From Antedon mediterranea (Eukaryota; Echinodermata; Crinoidea; Comatulida; Antedonidae): a DNA stretch of 64,000 nucleotides. The notes under the pieces are model-generated. The model worked only from the letters and a program-made list of their open reading frames with translations, was not told the DNA's origin and ran no database searches. The stretch lies in NCBI RefSeq assembly GCF_964355755.1, contig NC_092678.1:19316922-19380921 (forward strand). Reading direction: 5' to 3'. The translations under genes and the position numbers were made by a program. Numbering within the stretch: position 1 is the first letter of the stretch; the number at the start of each line of letters is the position of its first letter. Positions 1 through 13,400 of this stretch are shown here, one piece after another.

Positions 1-361
1 GAATCAAGTATGTTTGTTTTCTCACAATCACATGCAGCATGGAAATATTTCTACTATTTCCCAATTTTATTTTTCATTGCTTTGCGTCGCCAAAAAAAGA
101 AAGAAAAAATTGTGTGTAAACAAACACAGAAACTTTACAAAAATGTGGATTTACTGGGACCTTTCTTTCTTGAGGGCAGCAGATTCTAGCATCAAAAGTT
201 AGTTATGTACACTTATAAACATTTTACAAACGATTTAGTAAATTTCATTCAGTTGATATTATTACATAATGGACATGAAAACTATTCTCCAAGTTTTAAA
301 TTATTCCTGTGAGGAGTTGTGTGAATTGCTGGCTGCTGGCAGAGAATGAAAACAGCTAACG

Positions 362-3300
362 TTAAGATGATGCTGCATACATTTTGGTCCAAGCACGAGC
401 TGTAAAAGAACGAAACAGAATCTGAAATTACAAGCTCATTTTCCAATGTCCAGTAAAACACACACAACTTGCCCATTCTTGCCAGTATATTTGGTCCCGT
501 AATGTTTTGTTTGGCACGGTACGGTCCCTTAATGTTTTGTTTGACATGGTCCCTTAATGTTTTGTTTGGCACGGTCCCTTAATGTTTTGTTTGACACGGT
601 CCCTTACTGTTATGCTTGACACGGTCCCTTACTGTTATGCTTGACACGGTCCCTTACTGTTTTGTTTGGCATGGTCCCTTAATGTTTTGTTTGACACAGT
701 CCCTTAATGTTTTGTTTGACATGGTCCCTTAATGTTTTGTTTGACATGGTCCCTTAATGTTTTGTTTGCTATTGTTTCTTAATGTTTTTTTTGACACGGT
801 CCCTTACTGTTCTGTTTGACACGGTTTCTTAATGTTTTGTTTGACACGGTCCCTTACTGTTTTGTTTGGCATGGTCCCTTAATGTTTTGTTTGACATGGT
901 CCCTTAATGTTTTGTTTGACATGGTCCCTTAATGTTTTGTTTGCTATTGTTTCTTAATGTTTTTTTTGACACGGTCCCTTACTGTTCTGTTTGACACGGT
1001 TTCTTAATGTTTTGTTTGACACGGTCCCTTACTGTTTTGTTTGGCATGGTCCCTTAATGTTTTGTTTGACATGGTCCCTTAATGTTTTGTTTGCTATGGT
1101 TTCTTAATGGGTTTTTTGACATGGTCCCTTAATGTTTTGTTTGACATGGTCCCTTAATGTTTTGTTTGTCCTTATTCTTAATGTTTTGTTTGACACGGTT
1201 TCTTAATGTTTTGTTTGACACGGTCTCTTAATGTTTTGTTTTACATGATCCCTTAATGTTTACCTGTTTCAAGTGCTTGAGCCTCATTTGATTTCCATTT
1301 TTCAGCTACATCATTAGCAAGTGGGTCATCTGGGTTTGGTGCACTAAGTAATGCTTGAATCGATAGCAAAACTGTCCTGATTTGCAAAGCTGGGCTCCAT
1401 TTATCTGAAATAATAATTATTATTATATAATTAACATATTTCACAAGTTGCACTTGTTAAATTCATGTATTAATTTCGTTGTAAAACTGATCTGACCTGA
1501 AACTGAACTACGCTATCAAACTAGTAAAGTGTGATGTATCCACATATGGTAGTGATATGCCCAAATATGGCAGTGACATGACATCATCATGTCCATATAT
1601 GGGTCATTCCATCTCAGTTCACCCCAAAAAAAATGGAATTTTAAACCCTACCTCTTCCAATTTTGATGAAATTTGGTATATGGGTGATTCATAGCTATTA
1701 AAGCCAAAATTTCAAATTTTAACTTTATCGGACCAACGGTTTTCGAGATATCGCAATTTCAATTTTCGGTTTTTACGCAAAAAAGCGTGCGGCCGTCACG
1801 TTTCAAAGAGATGTATCTCGGGAACTATAGGTTCGATTTTAAAAACAAAGGTATTTTTGTAAAGGGGAGACCATAAGGAACCTAAATATACTAATTGTGT
1901 GTGTTTTATGTTAATTTTAAGTTGAATAAAACGTTGACATATATTTTGACCTTGAAATTGACCCCGTTGAACACACCCGATTTGTTGGTGACTATCACGA
2001 AAAATGTAGCCCTACGTGTCAACTACAACATATAAAAAAATTGGAGGGGTTTTTTTCTTTGTTTCCATGAAATTACAATTTGAAGTTGACATACCTCTTC
2101 CTTTTAGTGTATTTTTAGTGTCTGTCCATGCATTACTTCAATGTCAATTTGATGTATTCCAAAATTAATTACAATGATTATATAAAATTCATATAAAATC
2201 GTTGACAGATAAAAAAAAAATATATATATATACAAAGTACGAACAAAATTAACTGGAAATAAATTGTTTAAGTTCACGTTTAAAGGAAATAACATTTTCA
2301 GATTGTCGAATAATTTTAGGAATCATCAGTGATATGTAATTAAAATGATTCTAATGATCGTCGCTATGCAGTGATATGTAAACAAACAAAATAGAGGGCG
2401 ACATTTACAATTTTATTTTATAAACCCCGGTGTTGCTAGGTTGGTGTGAAAGGGGTATCTCCGGAGTTTCTCGACGTTTTGAATGGTCATAAACCCTGGG
2501 GTGTCTCCGGAGATCACTCCGGAGTTTTGGTGTGAAAGGGGTATAATAGTAGTAATTTGGTTTTAAAAATTGCTTATTATTTCATAAAGATTCCATACTG
2601 GCAAACTAACCAATCAAATGGCATCGATACCAGTGTTCTTCCAATATAGAAAACAAGTCCGGCAAATTAAGCAAAGTATTAAATTATTGAGATACTATTT
2701 GTATTACTAATAAGTCAAATACTATCTATCAAATTGACAAAGTAATAGCCTTTCATTTCTCTGTGTCTATGTTTTTAATTGCTAGACCTAACCTACAGTA
2801 CCACTACTAGGACTATATTTGGCGCTCATCCACTGTCACATTCCTCCCACTTATTCTCCAAACTCAATCTTCTCAAACTCTCGGACATTAACCTATCCCA
2901 GCAAGGTGTCTTTGTTTTTTTGGCCACTCACTCACTTCTCCCTTGCCATCTAAACGACCTTTTCGCTCCTAATAATACCGTTCATAAATATTATACTAGA
3001 ACAAGAAATAACATATATATCCCTAACCATAACACCAATTATTTTCAACATAGCATTAGATATTCTGGACCTCTATTGTTTAACAATTTACCCCCCTCAA
3101 TTTCCTGTGCTGCCAACCGCTATTCATTTAATAATAACATAAAAAATTACCTTTTGTCTCAGTACTGATCGATATGTTTGATATGGTCGTTTTTTCCATG
3201 TTCCGTGACTTGCTATCTTTATTATTCAATTGTCATCATATTCGCTATATGCCATGCAGCTGTACTTTTTTCTGTTCTTTTTTTATTTTTTATTCCAACT

Positions 3301-4978
3301 TTTATCTACTGGTTTTATATATATTTTGTATTTCTTTATTGTCTAATTAATTTATTTTCTTTATTTATATATTTTTTTTTTTTTTTCTTCTCTTATTTAA
3401 ATATTTTGTAAAGGCAATCCCGTCACAAGATTGGTATCTTTTTGGGATTTGCCTTCGTCCATTTTCCTGTTTTATCACTTGCCATTTTGTTTTTGTTACT
3501 TTTGTCTTTTGGACGTGAATAAATGTTCCTTGAATTGAATTGAATGAACTAGATAAGTAATAAGATACTTTTCTTACACATCATAAAACTGGAAAATATA
3601 ATTATAAATACCTTTAAGTATGTCTAAACAAATCCTTCCCAATTTGTCGATGTTTGGATGATATATCTTCGTCATGAATCTAACTTTTGGAGGGGACATA
3701 GGATACTCTTCAGGTAAAAATAATTCTAATTTAAAACTTCCGCCCTCAAATGGTGACTACAAAAAGAAAAAAAAACATTATTTTTTATTAATTAAATTCA
3801 GTGTATTTAAAAATACTGTAAATATAATAAATGGAAAATATAAATCCAAAGGCAAATTACTGAAAAAATGACAATGCTGTGGGTATCAGTGGCTGGATCG
3901 CAATGGAGATACAAAAAAAAAGCGCGAAAAGCTAAATCAAAACGATAAAGTAAAACACCCAGAAAAGTTAGCAGAGCTTTCGGGTAACACTAGCCCTTCA
4001 TCAGTGCAATACATGAAAAATATAGATACATTTAAAATAATTATTGATCATATCAATGCAATAGATTCTCTCTTTTTTTGGGATTAAGGACAAATCCGTA
4101 GGACATTTCCTGTTAAGTAAAATATAATGTTAACGCTATGATGGGACACACCTATAAAGGAGACATTCTATTTGGTCGTGAAGGTTTCCCCATAGCAGGG
4201 TTGTTTATTTAGCAAGAATTTATTTAACAAAGATGCATTTTTTTTACTGGGGTGCATTTTTTTTTACTGGGGTGCATTTTTTCCAGTTTTCCTGCTAGTG
4301 GTTCTTACATCACTTGAAAAAGATCCATATTTAAATGAATTTGGCATTTATTTGACATGGTTGCTCTTTCTTATTAGTGTTAAATTAATTTAGTATTTTA
4401 TTAATTATTTACAGTCTAAAAAATCTTACATCTTTGGGACCTGCCATTAAAACATGGAAATACCGCGCATTTGCCTCGTGTGGTTGTGCTGTAATTCCTG
4501 ACACAGGTTCCGCTATCAAGCGTTGCGTTTCCTGTAAAAAAATAAGACATGTATACAGAGGGAGCTATAACATTTTGAAAAATACATTCAACAATAAAGG
4601 GTGGTATAAAAATCTTAAGATATTGGTATAAATAGTAAACATGAGTATGTGTGCGGTGGCACATTAAACAAAATTTAATATCATTTTAAATTTAATCTTA
4701 TATTACAGATTGCAATTTTGTTTAAACACATGAATGATATTGGGAAGTTCCCACGATTTAACGGAAAAAGGATTTTAAACTAAGTACTTAAGGGCTCCTG
4801 GGTTGGCTTATTGTCTATGACATTTAAACTCATTTAATATTAACAATTCTAAATGACACACAATTCTTCCATACATATTCAGACATAATTTGGGCCAGTC
4901 TGCAAGGGTGTCCAGTTTAATAATTTGGGAAAAATGGACGGTACTAACCTTTATTATCCTCCTTGGTAATCCTGTCAT
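362..4978 (-). CDS. UBE2N: UBE2N (Ubc13) ubiquitin-conjugating enzyme E2, 5 coding exons
   Basis: Coding exons on the minus strand are 4978-4949, 4531-4430, 3756-3612, 1404-1264 and 399-362. The lengths 30, 102, 145, 141 and 38 nt sum to 456 nt, giving 151 aa plus TAA, against 152 aa in vertebrates. All introns are GT-AG and the phases close. The protein starts [10 protein letters not shown], carries the E2 signature with catalytic Cys in GRICLDIL (exon 3), and has the HPN motif in [10 protein letters not shown]. Exon 4 reads [20 protein letters not shown], a near-invariant UBE2N stretch; the C-terminus ends YAASS rather than YAMNNI. In the family this E2 pairs with a Uev partner to build K63-linked ubiquitin chains in DNA-damage and innate-immune signalling. 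The start is the ATG of the conserved first exon. Intron 4 holds a 25-bp minisatellite and intron 3 a LINE remnant. An AATAAA on the minus strand near 67-72 could be the poly(A) signal. Confidence 0.96.
480..1262. repeat. 25-bp minisatellite with higher-order structure, in UBE2N intron 4
   Basis: About 30 tandem copies of a 25-bp unit, CCCTTAATGTTTTGTTTGAC followed by ATGGT, fill most of the last UBE2N intron. Variant units (TTACTG for TTAATG, GGCATGGT for GACATGGT, a TTGCTATTG unit) recur in the same order at roughly 650 and 850 and again near 1030, so blocks of about 7-8 units were duplicated as a whole. Confidence 0.9.
1507..1606. mobile_element. Partial MITE copy (TCTACACTATCAAACTAGTT family)
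   Basis: A truncated copy of the MITE seen complete at 7164-7305. It has the ATCAAACTAGT segment, the GTGTGATGT segment and the GTAGTGATATG / ATGACATCATCATGTCCATA core, but no right terminal inverted repeat. It lies in UBE2N intron 3. Confidence 0.6.
1607..2770. other. UBE2N intron 3 sequence, no gene
   Basis: No exon is recognised here. At 2440-2545 two GTGTGAAAGGGGTAT copies and several CTCCGGAG palindromes look like debris of a small DNA element. The stretch at about 1610-2010 is relatively complex and could be repeat-derived, but no family is recognised. Confidence 0.5.
2779..3548 (+). mobile_element. 3' end of a non-LTR retrotransposon (LINE) inside UBE2N intron 3
   Basis: The open frame at 2779-3168 resembles the C-terminal end of LINE reverse-transcriptase proteins: a YYTRTRN stretch, then [15 protein letters not shown], then a short NYLLSQY end. 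About 360 bp of T-rich 3' untranslated sequence follows, ending in a short tandem tail, TTGAATTGAATTGAATGAA, at 3530-3548. Such microsatellite tails in place of poly(A) are typical of CR1-, L2- or RTE-like LINEs. The 5' part is missing, as usual for a truncated insertion. It is on the strand opposite to UBE2N. Confidence 0.75.
3848..4008 (-). repeat. Dispersed repeat, copy 1 of 3 (GATGAAGGGCTAGTGTT family)
   Basis: About 160 bp similar to 11590-11752 and 11815-11962. On the minus strand it begins with a TGATGAAGG / GCTAGTGTTACC / GAAAGCTCTGC motif. Related motifs occur at the 3' ends of some LINE and Penelope-like elements, so this may be such a tail; the family is not established. Confidence 0.7.
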
Positions 4979-7445
4979 GATAATAGTTTAAAACTGGAAT
5001 GTTTATTTATAATTTCAGTGCAGTGACTAAAAAAAAAAAACGGTTTAAAGATTTGTGCAGTTCAGAAATAAGGTGGTGGTTAGGATTTGGGAGCAAATGT
5101 CACAACGCGTGCATACGTGATGTGTTGTTTGTATGTAGCCGTCGTGACGTTTTCTCCCAAACCCTTCACCATCACATACATTGTGCAATGACGTTAGTCA
5201 CGAAATCAAGCTATTTGCAATAAACTAAATAATACCAGGTCAGGCTAGGCCTATGATGCCCTATACATTATGTTAATTAATATTAATTATCTAAATCAAG
5301 GCCTAGGCCTAACTAGGCTAAATTTCAATGTCCTGTAGTACATCATGCGACATTTATGATGGATGATGATGGTGATTGTGCATCATCAGACTTTTTTGCC
5401 AGCTTTTTCCCAAATTTCTTTAAAAGATATAAATACATTTTTTAAATAGCAACGAAAAGTATTAAATCTCAATAAAACGCTAGATAGCACGGGCTAAAAA
5501 TACAAAGGTAATCTAGGCCTATGTGGGGTCTGCGATTGAAAAGTTCCTTACATTTTGCTATAAAGCTAGCAGGCTGGGATGGGCTGATCCCGTGTACCTA
5601 CACCGTACCACCGTGTGTGTGGTTTTGTCTAAAAGGTAGGCTCGGCCTGGGCCTAAGTTTAGGCTCCCGGATACAAAATAACAATACGGAAAGAATCAAT
5701 AATATTTATTATAATATTTAGTTCAACAATGCACAATTTAAAAATGTTTGTTAAAGCAATTACTCGTACAAAATAACAAAATCTTTACCTTTTTATCCAC
5801 AAATTCCAGCGTACCGCGAGTGTTCCCTCTATCTTTAATTTTTTTTCACTTCCTGGGGGCGGTCAACCAAATATAGCGCCCGCTATTACAATATTTAAAT
5901 TCCTCTCTATACATTTTTGTGTACCAACGTGGGAATTGTAAACATAATTCCCACTTTAATTATTAACAATAGCAAAAAGTTTGTTAAAAAATTCACGAAT
6001 ATATATTTTTATCCAATCAACTTAGTGCGTATGAAAAAAACGCGTATTTTTTTATTTTTTTTATGTAGACACATATATTTTTGCATATTCGGATCAAGAT
6101 CATTATGAGACAAGTAAAATACTTTCAGATCTAAAACTTTGAAAAATAATATATCAAACTATAGAGGACGCTACACAATTAAACAAATCATAGAGGGCGA
6201 TATAAAGCTATCTGTTAACACAATCTCTTCTTTCTCGGTCACATTTACCTAGACAGAAGAAATTACCTTCCTAAATGTACTTAACCTAACCCTCTAAATA
6301 ATCTCTCTCAACTATTAAAAAAAAAACACTATTGATAGACCTCGAACCCAGAGTTCTAGTTTCAGTCTAGTGTGTGACTGTGTATTCAAATGAGGCAAAT
6401 GTGACCGAAAAAGAATAACTTACCGTCTCAGATACTAAAAGGCGGAAATATGGTACCAACCCAATATTTCACTATTAATCACTGCATGAAATTATTATAA
6501 GTTTATAATTATAACATGAATACAAATAACAAATGTGGTACTGTAGTGATAATAAACAATTATTATTTCTTTAATACTGTATAAATATTCACATTTTATG
6601 CATAATTATAAGCCTTAGGCCCTACTATCTTCTCGATTCTCTATGTACTTTATCTCTGCATGGTAATTATATGCCCCAGTATCTGCATAGGCAAATTATT
6701 TTAAGGAGTGTCACATATCACATGTATTACATTAAGATTTACTTATGCCCTATGATACAGGTGTCACATGTGATACATACATGCCACTGTATTACAGAAT
6801 TTGATAATGGTACTGCACAAATTATAGATACATTAAACAGAGAGAAAACATTTTCAGGTATCAGTGGGATATTTCTGATAAACATCAATTTTTAATAATT
6901 TTGCCTGTTGCTCTGTTTCCTGATATTTCAGTAGGGTGATAAAAAAAGAAACAAAATTAAGTCTTACTCTAAACTTATTGGTCAAAGGTCAAACAAATGG
7001 AATGTTTAGAGCACAAGTGAGAGAATCAACAATTTAGCGTTGATACTCCCCACAAAAAAAAGTTAAAATTACAATGAAATTTTGCCCCACCCCTATTAAC
7101 CCACTTTAAAAAAATAAAGAAATTCCATTACCATTATTACCATTTGTTTTATTTTAAGTCTTAAGCTCTGTCTACACTATCAAACTAGTTTGACAAAAAA
7201 AAGTGTGATGTGCCCAAATATGGTAGTGATATGACATCATCATGTCTATATTATGATCACATCAAATTTTTTTGTCGCATTAAGTTTGATAGTGTAGACA
7301 GAGCTTTTTACAATCCCAATACATAATAATTCATAGTTAATTAAATAATTGAATAAGTCAAAGAGTTCTATCAAGTATTAGTGGAATGATTAAGAAACAG
7401 ACGCCAGTCCTGAGTTTTTTTTTGTCTTGATACGCTTTGATCCAA
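4979..7445. other. Intergenic region between UBE2N and DCAF1
   Basis: No coding exon is supported. It lies between the divergent side of UBE2N and the 3' end of DCAF1 (both genes minus). The UBE2N 5' untranslated region and promoter should lie just above 4978; a GC-richer stretch near 5800-5870 (GGGGGCGGTC) is one candidate for an upstream promoter. AGGCCT-containing words cluster at 5250-5660. A complete MITE occupies 7164-7305 within the expected DCAF1 3' untranslated region. Confidence 0.5.
7164..7305. mobile_element. Complete MITE copy
   Basis: About 142 bp with terminal inverted repeats: left AGCTCTGTCTACACTATCAA, right the reverse complement ending GTAGACAGAGCT. The inner parts are also inverted (ACTAGTTTGACAAAAA against TTTTTTGTCGCATTAAGTTT). 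No transposase is encoded. It is the best-formed member of a family found about nine times in this window. Confidence 0.85.
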
Positions 7446-10400
7446 TCAAAGAAGCGAGTATAACAAATCATCTGAATCGCTGTTAAAATCATCATCACTT
7501 TCTGAAATGAAATAAAAAAATAAATCAATATTTTGTTTTCTTGATTTATAAAGCGGCTAATATTGTGAAGCGCTGTACATTAATACCCCGGCCATTTTGG
7601 GATAAAACAGGTATGAAAACATACTCCCATAATGCAGCTAGTAATCAGCACAAAGTTGTGTCTTGAACTGGTACGCATTTGTACACTTGGGTGGAGTAGA
7701 GGCAAATAAACAAGTAAACGCCTTGTCTAAGGATATAAGCAATGCGACAAGCATTGATTTTCAAACCCATGATTAATAGTTCAACATCCAACACACTGTG
7801 CCACAAGCCCTTACGAAAAGCCAAGCATACAATAGTACCTTTAGTCATTAAAATGGGAGAAAATAATGCCCGGTACAGCATACAAGAAATAACAAGAAAA
7901 TGGCTGCCATATTCTGGCAGAGAAGTTAAGACGAACATAAAAGGTGTTTTACGTCATGTAATTTTTATTTTATTTTATTTTATTCAATCAAAACCAACAG
8001 CGATAAATACCGCCACTAACAGGTTTGAAACATAAAACAATACAACATCAAAAACGGTTAACAACAACAAAAAATAATATTTATTCCTACACCGTTTCAA
8101 ATTTTAAATTTTTACAAAAAACAGAGCATGCAATAGTACTTTCAATCATTAAATAGGAGATAATAATGCACAGTAAAAAATAACCAAAAAATGGTTACCA
8201 TATTCTGGATCGAATTCATCCTCATAATCCTCATTGTCGAGCCCTAGGAGGAAGTTATCCATGTCTTCCCCATCACCATCATCATTATCACTTGATGCGA
8301 CCTCTTCTATGCTATTGTTACTATCTGCATCATCATCATCATCTTCATCATCATCATCGTCGTCATCATCATCATCATCTTCTTCATCGTCATCATCTTG
8401 CTGTAAATTAGAATTAAGAAAAAAATAAAACAATTTTTTGTTGTAGTCTTCTTAAAGCTCTATCTACATTATCAAACTAGTTTGACAAAAATGTTGATAT
8501 GACATCATCGTGTCCATATTATGGCCACATTACATTTTCTTGTCACATAAAGTTTGATAGAGTAGACAGAGCTCTAAAGACGGAAGCCAAGATCAGTTAC
8601 ATCAATGCTTTCCACTGGGTCCTTTTTACATCAAACACATATGGATGTTATAGCCGCCAATAAATACCAGCAACAATGATGAAATTCCTTATTTAGCGTT
8701 GAGCTTCTACATATGATTGTTGTGCCTGATTTAGGCGTTATAGCTTCTGTAATTGATCATGTGATTGAATGGCAGTAAGATGACCTGACCTTACCTGTTC
8801 AGTGTCATCGTCATCTTCTTCACTGAGCTTACTACGTCCGATCTCATACAAATGACAAAAACTTCCGACATCTAGATTATCAAAGCTACCTTGATGCTTT
8901 AAAAAGAATACAATCAATTATTATTATTATTTTGTAAACCAGACCACCCAACTCTCATAAAATTTGCAGGATTTTTAAATTATTTCTAGCCATCCTTTTG
9001 GATAAAGAAAACAAACATCCTGATAATATATTATTTAGGATGTGAAAAGGCGATTATCAAACTTTATGTGCCAATATATAAGTGTGATGTGCCAATAAGT
9101 GTGATGTACCCATAGATGGACATGATGATGTCATAATCGATACCATATTTGGCCACATCACACTTCTTTGGTCAAACTAGTTTGATAGTGTACACAGAGC
9201 TTAAGTTTGCATTTCCACAATCAGAAAAACACCTAGCATACCCCAGGGCTCTATTTAGTGCTAGCCTGGCGTACAATGGCTAGTAAAAACAGCTCCGGGC
9301 TACCTAAAGTATCTTCCTTTAAGCCCGGATGGCTAGTAGGTTGTGGGAACTCGAAATTGGGACGAAATGACCTCATAAAAATAACTCCAGCATAAAAGAC
9401 ATATAATGTCTTGGCAACATCATAAAAAAAAAACCACTCGCGCGCTGCTGCTGTGGCCATAACAAGTGATGATGTAGGCGGAGCCTCTCATAATCAAACA
9501 AATTTCCCGAATTATGATTGGCCTGTCACGATAAATATGGTCCGGGGCCAAAATCGGTCCGGCCGGACCAGTTTTGGCTCTAAAATTGTGGCCAAAAGCA
9601 GTCCGCCACTGCCAAAATCGGTCCGGGTTTTTCTTCTGTCGATTTTAATTGAATTACTAGGCCTATGATGCTGTTTTAAATTGTTTATGGCTATAAAAAT
9701 ATCCCATGATATATATTAGTAAGTTATCTTGTCGGATAAATACTATAAATAAATGTATTTTATCTAAAAACATGACTTAGGTGTTCACTCATATTTCGGC
9801 CTGCCACACACTCACATGAACGGGTATGAGACGCTGATATTGCCAGCTAGATTTGATTTATGATTGAGGCCTTTTTCCTTCTTTTCCTCAGCCTAATCAA
9901 TATTGGATATTTTTTTCTAATAATTGTATTGAATTGATATATTGATTGATTAACCATAAATAATTAATAAATTAAATTGTTTTTAACATCATGGGGAAAC
10001 GAAGATGTTAAAAAAGAACAAAATGGATTAAAAACAGGCAGAGATACATATTGTATACAAAAAGCCTAACAATTAGTACTTATTATTGATGAGTTACTAC
10101 TATAAATGTTAATAAAAAAAACAGGCTTAATTTATAATATTAAAATAACAAATAAAAGTTAAAACCCCATAGTTTTCAATATAATGACTAATCATGGCCT
10201 TTTTTTTTAATGATATATACATTATGACTCATATTGCGCACCATATATTTGTAAGACCGGACCATATTTGGCGGCCAAAAACAGTCCTACTGCCCGGACC
10301 GATTTTATCCAGGCCGGACCAGTTTTGGCGGCCAAAATTGGTCCGGCTGGACAGGTTTTGGCAGCCATAAATGGTCCCCCGGACTGATTTTGGCAGCCAA

Positions 10401-13400
10401 AACTGGTCCGCCGGACCGATTTTGGCCCGGACTGATTTTGGCGTGACAGCCCATTTATGTTTTTGTCACCCAGGTTATTGTGAAGTAGGCGGAGCTTCAT
10501 TATCAGGTCAAACATGTCACAAAAATATGACCATAAATAACGAACTGTGATTGGCCAAATGTAGTAGAATTTTGCCAATGTTAAAAATAACTTGTCTAGT
10601 CTTGTCATCAGGCCTGGTTGTCACAGATCAAAGCTAGGGATATTTTGTAGGGCCGGGTGGCTGGCTCTATCCCTGTAGGTAGGCCATGGAGGCCATATTT
10701 TATAATATGCGTAGGAGGCCTAGATAGAATCAAAAGCCATCGTTTAGCATCGTGATGGCTGAATAGGCTCTAGACCCTAGGCCTCTAGCCTAAGGTAGAC
10801 AGAATCTAATTAGTTTTCTTGGCTAGGTTGAAGCCCAACAACAAAAAGACCTCAATAAATCGCAAAGTTAATTTTTATAATGTGAACCGGGATGTGAACA
10901 ATAAAGAAATACAATTTTGTGTAATTTTTCATGCAATAATAGTTTAATACAGTTTGTATGTAAATGTGTAGCAATTCTCGAGCGTTTAGATTAGTGCGCC
11001 CTCTATTGTACAAAATGCCTGAATTCATTTATATGGCAGCCCTGCTATCACGGTGCGATAATAAGAGTGGGCTAGTAAAATAATGTATGGGCTAGTGAAA
11101 TCTACAGTGAACTCTAGCCCAGTGGGCTAGCAACATGAAAAAGATAAATCGAGCCCTGATACCCATTGTTTACTATGGAGATATTTCTGTATTGAACTGG
11201 AACATTTATTTTATTTGTTTTATTTAAAACATATTTATACAGGATAAAACATATAGGTATAATAGATGTAGCAACTGTACATTTGGTCCTGTTTTTTTAA
11301 ATAAAAGGTTAACAACATACGTAAAAACTAATAATGCTAATAAATTGATAAAAATCACACTACAGAGACTAATACAAATAGACAGATATAAAATACCTCA
11401 ATGACGGACAACATCGTATCTGTAGGGTCAACTGAAAGGTCAAATATATTCTTCTTCACATCAATTGTTGCTATTGAGAAAAATAAAATATAATGTTTAT
11501 CATAATTTTTAAAACACGCCGATTATGCCTATAGTTCGTGGCGCCCCTGCCTTAATACTCACCAACAAATTAATATTATTATTATAAATCCAAAGGCAAA
11601 TTACTGAAAAAAATGACAATGCTGTGGGTATCAGTGGCTGGATATCAATGGAGATAATAAAATAAGCAAAAAGCTAAATCAAAACAATAAAGTAAAACAG
11701 CCAGAACAATTTTTAGAGCTTCCAGGCAACACTAGCTCTTCATCGGTGCCTTATTATTATATTATATAATTATATATATATATAATTTATTATTATTATC
11801 AATACAAAAAAAAATACTGAAAAAATGACAATGCTGTGGGTATCAGTGGCTGGATCTCAGTGGAGATACAAAAAAAAAGCGAAAAGCTAAATCAAAACGG
11901 TGAAGTAAAACAGCAAGAAAAGTTAGCAGAGCTTTCGGGCAACACTAGTCCTTCATCAGTGGCAAGTGAAGGAATTTGGATAACGTCATAGTATAAGAAC
12001 TGGCAAATGCTGCCTGGGTGGACAGGAATAAAAGAAATACAACAAAAGGTGACAGGGTGGAGTCTGATTATTATTATATTTTTATCAATACTAATAAAAA
12101 TGTACATAGTCCTCCAAGTGTTGGTACATTAGGTTGTTAGTTGTAGCAAATAAAAAACTCTCTATAATGTCAAAGCGACGATTTTACTCATGCTTACCAA
12201 TAGGTTTGTAATTGGTTGAATCAAAGGTCCTAAATGAGCTTCCGAACGGACTTCGCATTGACGGTCTCCCTAAGGTGTCTTCTTCACTGTCATGTTGTAA
12301 CATAGCTGAAACATAAACACACACAAATAATTCAATGATCATACATTTGAATTATCGATCTATAATTCTCTTCTATGTTTCATAATTTTTGGGATTTTTA
12401 TTGTGCCACATGATTAAGCATTTTCTTATCAGTATGGGGATGACTAAATATAGGTAATTTAACTTGAATTTTACGTTTCTGGTGTTTTTATTCAAAAGTA
12501 TTCACTGTATACCCACCAACTTTTTTCACTTTCTAGGGAGTCACTAAATATGGTATCACATGAGTTAAACTACCTAACTACTGAAATAAGTCTTTTTTTT
12601 AAGCTTTTATAGCAGAAATTTAATAAATGTTGTATTTGGTCATTTTAAAGCAAATTTTTGTTTTCATTACACATATTTATTGTATGTACGTTTAACCAGA
12701 TATTTTATTTAAAATGCATATCTGTACCAGAGTTTTAAATTTGTATAAATTTGCTTCTTCCCGATTGGGACATAGAGCCAACAGATTATTTTAACTGATG
12801 AGCTACACTTACCACCATATATAACGTCTCCCTTGTTGTTGAATACAATATAACACTGATCTAAAGCTGGTACCGTATGCAATAAATGAAATGTACGCAA
12901 ATCCCACTGCAATATACGGTCAAGAAATATAGCATAAAACGATTTTTAATTAAACAATTATTATCACTCAACCAGTGAGAGTATGATTCATAAATAAAAT
13001 AAAGTAATTAGATGTTTTGCCCTACTCTGACGTAATTTGTACTTTATACTAAGTACATTTGAGAATACTTGCGAAAAAATTTGCAAGTAGTTCTCGGGTG
13101 GGACTCGAACCCACGACCTCCAGATCACTAGCCTGGCGTTCATACCTCTAGACCAGTATAAAGTAAAAATTACGTCAGAGTAGGGCAAAACATCTAACCA
13201 CAGGTATAATCACGCTTCTGATCTAATCCGACTCCCTACTTTATGTCTGATTTCACAAACAGGCATATCCTCGGGTATAGTCCCAGTATTGACTTTTGGT
13301 CTAGATGTAGCCTCTCTCTAGCCAGTTCAGATGAGTTTTTACAAGAAATGCTTACCAACATCATTTTTTTTCCTGAACCAATGTTTCCCCAGAATAGTAA

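Noticed and set aside
2104-2295. Minus-strand hydrophobic frame
   Set aside because: AT-rich intron sequence giving Tyr/Ile/Phe runs; no domain.
7645-7938. Minus-strand frame of 97 codons with [20 protein letters not shown]
   Set aside because: It is a duplicate of the exon 31 end and following intron of DCAF1, not a gene.
8234-8428. Plus-strand poly-Ser frame
   Set aside because: It is the antisense of the Asp/Glu-rich exon 31 of DCAF1.
9251-10608. Frames rich in [12 protein letters not shown] / [10 protein letters not shown]
   Set aside because: They result from GGTCCGG/GGCCAAAA repeats in DCAF1 intron 29; no splice signals or domains.
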